This document shows, in pieces, positions 33,941-38,823 of a DNA stretch of 38,823 bases (positions are counted from its first letter, which is position 1; each line of letters starts with the position of its first letter). The DNA comes from Macondimonas sp035325645 (GTDB lineage: Bacteria > Pseudomonadota > Gammaproteobacteria > UBA5335), in assembly GCA_035325645.1 (NCBI GenBank), contig DAOKZK010000021.1:1-38823 (forward strand), in the 5' to 3' direction. The translations under genes and the position numbers were made by a program. Below the pieces are notes generated by a model. The model had not been told where the DNA came from. It ran no database searches and saw nothing but the letters and a program-made list of their open reading frames with translations.

Positions 33941-34885
33941 ATGGAAATCATCCTCGCCAATCCGCGCGGCTTCTGCGCCGGCGTCGAGCGCGCCATCGAC
34001 ATCGTCGAGCGGGCGCTCAAGGCCTTCGGCGCGCCGATCTACGTGCGGCATGAGGTCGTGCACAACCGTTTCGTGATCGAGCGGCTGCGCGCCATGGGCG
34101 CCGTGTTCGTCGAGGAATTGAGCGAGGTGCCCGACGGGGCGACGGTGATCTTCTCCGCCCACGGCGTGAGCCGGGCCGTGGTCGAGGAGGCGCGCGGGCG
34201 CGGCCTCACGGTGTTCGACGCCACCTGTCCGCTCGTCACCAAGGTCCACGTCGAGGTCGCGGCGCTGGGCCGCAAGGGCTTCGATGCGATCCTCATCGGC
34301 CACGCGGGCCATCCCGAAGTGGAAGGCACGCTGGGCCGCTTCGATCCCCGCCACGGCGGGACGATCCATCTGGTCGAAACGCCGGCAGACGTCGCCGCGC
34401 TCTCGGTGCGGGATCCCGAGCGGGTCGCCTATGTCACGCAGACCACGCTGTCGGTGGACGATACCCGCGCCGTGATCGAGGCGCTGACGGCGCGTTTTCC
34501 CGCGCTGGCCGCGCCGCGTCGGGACGACATCTGCTACGCCACCCAGAATCGCCAGGACGCGGTGCGCGAACTCGCCCGCGAGGTCGATCTGGTGCTGGTC
34601 GTGGGCTCGGCGACGAGTTCCAACTCGAACCGGCTGCGCGAACTGGCCGAGCAGTGCGGACGGCCGGCCTACCTCATCGACGGTCCGGAGGACATCCAGC
34701 CCGCGTGGCTCGTCGGCATCGCCCGGGTCGGCGTGACCGCCGGGGCGTCCGCACCGGAAACGCTGGTACAGGCGGTCATTGACCGGTTGCGCTCGGCGGG
34801 CGGCACGGTGCGCGAGCTGCCCGGGCCGGTCGAGACCATGATCTTCGCCCTGCCGCGCGCCCTGCGCGGCGTCTCGGCCGCCTGA
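33941..34885 (+). CDS. ispH: 4-hydroxy-3-methylbut-2-enyl diphosphate reductase
   Basis: A 314-residue IspH, the last enzyme of the MEP isoprenoid pathway, making IPP and DMAPP. The 4Fe-4S ligands are C12 (RGFCAG), C96 (DATCP) and C198 (ICYATQNRQ). The substrate His residues H41 and H74 are present, as is the SATSSNSNRL motif. The ATG at 33941 follows GGAGAC at good distance. In Pseudomonas and relatives ispH stands next to a pilE/pilY1/fim cluster, as here on the opposite strand. Confidence 0.97.
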   Translation: MEIILANPRGFCAGVERAIDIVERALKAFGAPIYVRHEVVHNRFVIERLRAMGAVFVEELSEVPDGATVIFSAHGVSRAVVEEARGRGLTVFDATCPLVTKVHVEVAALGRKGFDAILIGHAGHPEVEGTLGRFDPRHGGTIHLVETPADVAALSVRDPERVAYVTQTTLSVDDTRAVIEALTARFPALAAPRRDDICYATQNRQDAVRELAREVDLVLVVGSATSSNSNRLRELAEQCGRPAYLIDGPEDIQPAWLVGIARVGVTAGASAPETLVQAVIDRLRSAGGTVRELPGPVETMIFALPRALRGVSAA

Positions 34886-35307
34886 AGGCCGTCGTTCCTG
34901 CGCCGCCATCCCCCGGCTTGCACGGGTCGGGGCCCTCGGACGCGAATCGCTGGGCGCGTGACGGCGAGCCTGCGCAGCCCCTGCTGTCCTCGCGTCGGAT
35001 CCGATCCGGCGATGCCGCGCCGCATGGACGGCGCGGCGCCGCGGGCTTGGGCGATAACGCAGATGCATGCGGCGGGCGCCATGGCCATCGGGAAGGCTCG
35101 ATGGGGGCCGTGTCCGCATCGTCGCGAGACCCGGAGCAGCGTGGCCACCGATTCTCTTGCAAGGGCAGCGCAAACCGGCGCCTTTTTTCGTCGGCGGCAT
35201 TGCACGGATCGCCATGGCACTTCGCTGCAACGATCACCGGCGGCGCTCATGAAGGCGCAAGGGTAGCGGCTTGTGTCGACGCGAAGGCGCACCGCTGCAC
35301 CTGCGTC
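34886..35307. other. 422-base gap without a recognisable gene
   Basis: No open frame with a ribosome-binding site or family match was found. It holds the perfect 9-bp hairpin at 35014-35037 and a short GCGC stem (35168-35171 with 35178-35181) followed by six T at 35183-35188. The latter is a weak candidate terminator for plus-strand transcription from ispH. Confidence 0.5.
35014..35037. repeat. perfect 9-bp inverted repeat
   Basis: GCCGCGCCG and CGGCGCGGC around the loop CATGGA, in the gap between ispH and the pilin genes, which converge. It is a strong GC hairpin without a T tail and may act as a bidirectional terminator or RNA-stability element. Confidence 0.4.
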
Positions 35308-35898
35308 TCAGGGGCAGGTCAGCGTATCCCCCGCGCCGGCGATCCGGATGCGGCCGGTGTTGGCCAGCACCAGCCCGCGCGCGGCGGTGGCCCCGCGGCT
35401 GTCGCAGAAGGTGTAGCGATGGTTGAAGAAGGCAGCGGCGCCGGTGTCGGTGAAGCGCATCCGGTCGGCGGGGGTCCCGGTCTTGCGCAGGCTCACGCCG
35501 GACGGTAGCGCGGGCTGCACGCGCAGCAGCCGGCCGTTGTCGCCGTCGCAGCGTCCATCGTTGTTCACGTCCGCGCAGTTGCGATCGCCGTCGGGGTCCT
35601 CGAACACCAGCCAGCCGGTTTCCCAGGCGGCCTGCCCGCCGCAGGTGAGCGTCGAACCCCGTGTGCAGAGCACGACGGCGCGGCGCATGCGCGCCGCCTC
35701 GCCCCGGGCGCGCTGCAGGTCTCCGGCGAGCATGTTGTTGAGCGCAATCAGCCGACGGTCTCCCAGCCACTGTGCCAGCGGCGGACCGGCCAGCGCGGCG
35801 AGCAGCCCGAGCACCACGACGGTGGTCAGCAGTTCCACCAGCGAGACACCGGCCATGCGCGGTCGGCGGCCGACTTCGGGCTGCCCGCGGCTGCTCAT
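35308..35898 (-). CDS. fimT: FimT/GspH-type minor pseudopilin
   Basis: A 196-residue type IV pilin-like protein. With ATG 35898, a 17-residue basic leader ends in Gly17, followed by VSLVELLTTVVVLGLLAAL, with Glu22 as the Glu5 of the mature protein. This leader length equals that of the neighbouring PilE, which supports the start; ATG 35856 would leave only three leader residues. The GspH domain follows (ALNNMLAGDLQRARGEAARM, then VVLCTRGSTLTCGG). Minor pilins prime pilus assembly; FimT-like proteins can bind DNA for uptake. Last gene of the minus-strand pilus group. Confidence 0.85.
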   Translation of the reverse strand: MSSRGQPEVGRRPRMAGVSLVELLTTVVVLGLLAALAGPPLAQWLGDRRLIALNNMLAGDLQRARGEAARMRRAVVLCTRGSTLTCGGQAAWETGWLVFEDPDGDRNCADVNNDGRCDGDNGRLLRVQPALPSGVSLRKTGTPADRMRFTDTGAAAFFNHRYTFCDSRGATAARGLVLANTGRIRIAGAGDTLTCP

Positions 35899-36109
35899 CC
35901 GGCGCATCCGGTCACGGTCACTCGCCGCGCTGTCGGTCTTGCCAGCCCGCGGCAAAAGCAGAAGCCAGAACATGCGGGGGGCGTACGAGGCCCGCCATGT
36001 CGGGCGGATGGCGCGTGGGCGGAACCGCCGGCTCATCCACGCAGCGCTGCCAGCATGCCGACGGGGTTGCCGCCGCCGGCGGCAGCCGCTGAGACTCGTC
36101 CATGCCGCG

Positions 36110-36574
36110 TCACCAGCATCGCGCGGTGCTGTCGGCGTTGCTGCTGTTGGTGGCGCTGCGGGCGCCGGTGTGGGTGAGCCGGATCACGGCGCAGGTGGTG
36201 TCGCCCGCCGCGGGGCTGCCGGTCACCGGCGTTGCCTGCAGGGTGTAGGTGGTCGCTGTCCGATTGGAGATCGCGATCTGCCAGAGCGCGGTATTGCCCG
36301 TTTCATCCGTCACATTGCTGGGAAACGTCGGGCAGTTAGCAGCAGTAAAACCGGCCACCGGATCGAGCGCGGCGCAGCGCTCCAGCCTTGCAGCGCGGTC
36401 CATGAGCGCCGTGGTCGCGAGACTGCGATAGCCCTTGCGGACCTGTTCGCGATAGCCCGGCACCGCAATGGCAAGGAGCAGGGACAGCACCATCACCGCG
36501 ATCAGCAACTCGATGAGCGTGAAGCCCCCCGCGCGCGCGGCGCGGGAGGCAGGGGAGGTCGGGTGTACGTTCAT
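36110..36574 (-). CDS. pilE: type IV pilin PilE-like
   Basis: A 154-residue prepilin. The leader is cut after Gly17 before FTLIELLIAVMVLSLLLAIAV, with Glu22 at mature position 5. The rest is a small globular PilE domain with three to four Cys that may form disulfides. GGAGAC precedes the ATG on its strand, 12 bases after pilY1. It is probably a minor pilin of the PilE/PilY1 tip complex rather than the major subunit, because of the pilY1 linkage. Confidence 0.9.
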   Translation of the reverse strand: MNVHPTSPASRAARAGGFTLIELLIAVMVLSLLLAIAVPGYREQVRKGYRSLATTALMDRAARLERCAALDPVAGFTAANCPTFPSNVTDETGNTALWQIAISNRTATTYTLQATPVTGSPAAGDTTCAVIRLTHTGARSATNSSNADSTARCW

Positions 36575-36586
36575 CGGGTGTCTCCG

Positions 36587-38823
36587 TCAGTTCGGCACGT
36601 CGCGCCAGAAGGTGCGCTGGGTGAGCTGGCCGAAGTCGACCTCGAATGGGGACTCCGGTCCGAACAGGACGACCGGATCGGCTCCGGCCGGGAACAGCAG
36701 CACCGCCCCCGGGGGGATGCCGCCACGTTTCAGCCCACGCTTGCGGTCGGCCTTGTCGCAGTTGACGCCGGATTCGCTGCAGGCCTTGTCGCGATTGGGG
36801 TCATCGGCCGCACTGTCGAGGTTCTTGACGGCTGCGCCCGTATACAGATCGACCAGATAGGCGGAGCCGCCGCCCATCGTCCCCCCGCAGGTGCCGCTGC
36901 TCACAGCCGGAGTGAACGTCGAGAACAGGATCTGTTCATTGCCGATCTCGGCCTGGGCCAAGGCTTTCTCGCCTTCGCCGTCACCCTCCAGGCGGATGTA
37001 CCAGCCTTGCTTGGCGGCCAGATCCGCGACGGCTGCGGTCTGCTGGGCCTCGGTGCCCTGCTGGACGAGGTTGTCGGTGATATCCGAGAGATTCGCCTCG
37101 GTGAGCTTGGTATAGCTTCCGCCTGACGGTGGCCCGAAGGCGGCGGCCTGTTTGACGACGTAGAACCGGTCGTCGACGACGGTGTCGAGCGGGTGTTCGC
37201 GCCAACCGCTGCCGATGGCCAGCGCCAGATAGGTCACGCCGTTCTGCCGGGCCAGGGCCACGCTCGGGGTGTAGTAGAAGCGGCGATTGCCGGCCGCCGT
37301 GCCGTCATTGGCATCGAAGATCACCCCGCCGGTGACCAGGTTGGCCGCGCTCTGGCCGTTGGCCACATCGAAACGCCAGAGCTGGCCGCCGAGATCGCCG
37401 GTGTAGAACTGGTCGATCAGGCCGTCTCCGTTCATGTCGAGCGCATTCACATCCGCCGCGATGGCATAGCGCATGTCGGCAAAGGTCCGGCTGAAGGTTT
37501 CGGGGCTGGTGGCCGTCGTGCCGCCCGACCAGAGTAGGGCCCCGGTGTCGGCGTCGGCGATGTAGATCGCCCGACCCTGACTGTCGTTGCTGCGGGTGGT
37601 CTTGGTGTCGTGAATGGGGTCATAGCCGCCTGCGAAGATCATGACGTTCTTCGTCGTGCCGCCGATGTTCATGCGGCCGACCACCGGCGCCGACCAGCTC
37701 TGGCCCATCTCCGCATAGGCCCCGGAAGCCCCGCCGCCCTTGATCATCCATTTGAGTTTGGGTGCATCGCGATTGGTGACGTCGAGGGTGTAGTAATTCT
37801 TGCCGCCGCGGCGCATGCCGAAGTACAGATAGGCGAAGTCGCCCTCGCTGGTCTGCAGGGCGACATCGCCGGTGTTCTTGACGCGCGAGACGAGCGGGCC
37901 ATCGAGGCCATAGATGTGGTTGACACCCGACTCGTTGACGTAGAGCGACTCGAGATTGGCGAGCAGTTCCTTGGGCATGAAGGCGAAGCGCTCGGTGCCG
38001 TCGCTCGGGTTGATGGCATAGAGGAAGCCGTCGTTGGTCATGGCGTAGATGGTGATGTCGGGGTTGGCTTCGGTGCCGCCGTAGGTGACGAGCACCGGGC
38101 GGGTATGCAGCGGATCGCCCATCTGCTTGCGGGGCTCGTTGGTCACCCCGTCGTTGTCGGCATCGAGCACGTCCAGCCCGCGCGCCCACTGAATGACCGA
38201 GGTGGGCGTGATGTCCGGCTCCTGCATGGCGAGCAGGGGCGTCAGAACGGCGAGATTGTCCTCGTGCAGCCGGTTGGCCGCAGCGGTCAGGTCGGCGTTG
38301 TTCGGCGCGGCGCTGCCGGTGTAGGTGTAGACCTTGCGGTTGGTGAGGCTCTGTTTGTTGGCGGCGCCGCCTTTGGCGACGGTCTCGCCGTCGAGTTCGG
38401 CGCTCCACCAGCTCTTGGCGCCGCTGCGGAAGCTGCCGGTCGCCGGGTCGATGGCCGAGAAGCCCGCGACGTCGACGATGGCGCCCGGAGTCATGCCGGG
38501 ACCGTTGTCGAAGGCGGCGTTGTAGCGGTAGCGTTTGATGTTGCCGGGCCAGCTGCGCAGGATTTGCGGCGCGAACAGGGCGAAGTAGATCTCGTCGCGA
38601 TGTTCCAGCCGGTTGAAGGCATTCACGGACACGGCCGGGGCGGTGAAGATGCCGTCGCGCAACAGGATCTCGATGAAGATCTCGCTCAGGGATTTCTCGA
38701 GCCCGGCGTAGTCGTTCACGGTGTAGTACTTGCCGCCGCCCTTGACGGCCATGTCGTCGAGCAGGCTCTGGTCGCTGAAGAAACCCACCGTGTAGGTGGT
38801 GATGTTCTGGATGCCCGGCAGAT
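36587..38823 (-). CDS. pilY1: PilY1/PilC-type pilus tip adhesin, C-terminal part (cut at window end)
   Basis: The frame is open to the window end, so the N-terminus is missing; about 745 residues are seen. The first visible residues (NITTYTVGFFSD and the following GGKYYTVNDYAGLEKSLSEIF) look like the end of a VWA-like domain. The rest is the PilC/PilY1 beta-propeller (EIYFALFAPQ, TIYAMTNDGFLYAINPSDG, YLYFGMRRGGKNYYTLDV, MIFAGGYDP, LGGQLWRFDVANG). DADNDGVTNE and DMNGDGLIDQ are calcium-loop-like sequences. PilY1 sits at the pilus tip and controls extension and adhesion. Confidence 0.94.
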   Translation of the reverse strand, partial: LPGIQNITTYTVGFFSDQSLLDDMAVKGGGKYYTVNDYAGLEKSLSEIFIEILLRDGIFTAPAVSVNAFNRLEHRDEIYFALFAPQILRSWPGNIKRYRYNAAFDNGPGMTPGAIVDVAGFSAIDPATGSFRSGAKSWWSAELDGETVAKGGAANKQSLTNRKVYTYTGSAAPNNADLTAAANRLHEDNLAVLTPLLAMQEPDITPTSVIQWARGLDVLDADNDGVTNEPRKQMGDPLHTRPVLVTYGGTEANPDITIYAMTNDGFLYAINPSDGTERFAFMPKELLANLESLYVNESGVNHIYGLDGPLVSRVKNTGDVALQTSEGDFAYLYFGMRRGGKNYYTLDVTNRDAPKLKWMIKGGGASGAYAEMGQSWSAPVVGRMNIGGTTKNVMIFAGGYDPIHDTKTTRSNDSQGRAIYIADADTGALLWSGGTTATSPETFSRTFADMRYAIAADVNALDMNGDGLIDQFYTGDLGGQLWRFDVANGQSAANLVTGGVIFDANDGTAAGNRRFYYTPSVALARQNGVTYLALAIGSGWREHPLDTVVDDRFYVVKQAAAFGPPSGGSYTKLTEANLSDITDNLVQQGTEAQQTAAVADLAAKQGWYIRLEGDGEGEKALAQAEIGNEQILFSTFTPAVSSGTCGGTMGGGSAYLVDLYTGAAVKNLDSAADDPNRDKACSESGVNCDKADRKRGLKRGGIPPGAVLLFPAGADPVVLFGPESPFEVDFGQLTQRTFWRDVPN

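Overview
The window is GC-rich (roughly two thirds G+C) bacterial DNA. Its chromosomal half reads as a gammaproteobacterium, probably a sulfur- or metal-oxidising or related autotrophic lineage. The clues are ispH next to a fimT/pilE/pilY1 pilus cluster, a cysG/cysB/siroheme-reductase block with a DUF934 gene, and a convergent ppk1/ppx pair. The species assignment is inference; no marker gene such as 16S rRNA is present.

Region 1 (1-16188) is one large type III-A CRISPR-Cas island. On the minus strand lies a doubled adaptation module in the order cas2, cas1, cas1-like, cas2-like. The second Cas1 has lost the Glu and His of the active site, and the second Cas2 carries a Pro-rich tail. The first bases of the window look like a CRISPR repeat. 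Divergently, on the plus strand, come cas6; then a three-gene ancillary group (an NE0113-family CARF protein, a DUF2130 coiled-coil PD-(D/E)XK nuclease, and a Can2/Card1-type CARF nuclease); then a vapBC toxin-antitoxin pair on the minus strand; then the effector operon cas10-csm2-csm3-[mntA-hepT]-csm4-csm5-csx16-TM/SAVED-like. An MNT/HEPN toxin-antitoxin pair sits in frame-preserving fashion between csm3 and csm4. Cas10 keeps both its HD and GGDD motifs, so cyclic oligoadenylate signalling is expected. The locus encodes several likely readers or erasers of that signal: NE0113, Can2/Card1, Csx16 and a small one-helix SAVED-like membrane protein.

Region 2 (16189-23230) is a mixed envelope and metabolic stretch: a Pro-rich lipoprotein, a periplasmic Sel1-repeat protein, a TraT-like lipoprotein, a 61-residue membrane peptide, an MBL/beta-CASP RNase-like protein, a D-lactate-dehydrogenase-type enzyme and a lipoprotein alpha/beta hydrolase.

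Region 3 (23231-34885) is core chromosome: ppk1 and ppx (polyphosphate synthesis and breakdown), tRNA-Ser(UGA), a Bax-inhibitor-1 family membrane protein, cysG (siroheme), cysB, a siroheme nitrite/sulfite reductase with its DUF934 partner, a sulfotransferase-like protein and ispH. Region 4 (34886-38823) holds a 0.4-kb gene-poor gap and then a minus-strand type IV pilus cluster, pilY1 (cut by the window end), pilE and a FimT/GspH pseudopilin.

The candidates for undescribed biology are in Region 1: the duplicated and degenerate integrase module, the DUF2130 nuclease between two CARF genes, and the Csx16 plus TM/SAVED-like pair at the end of the csm operon.
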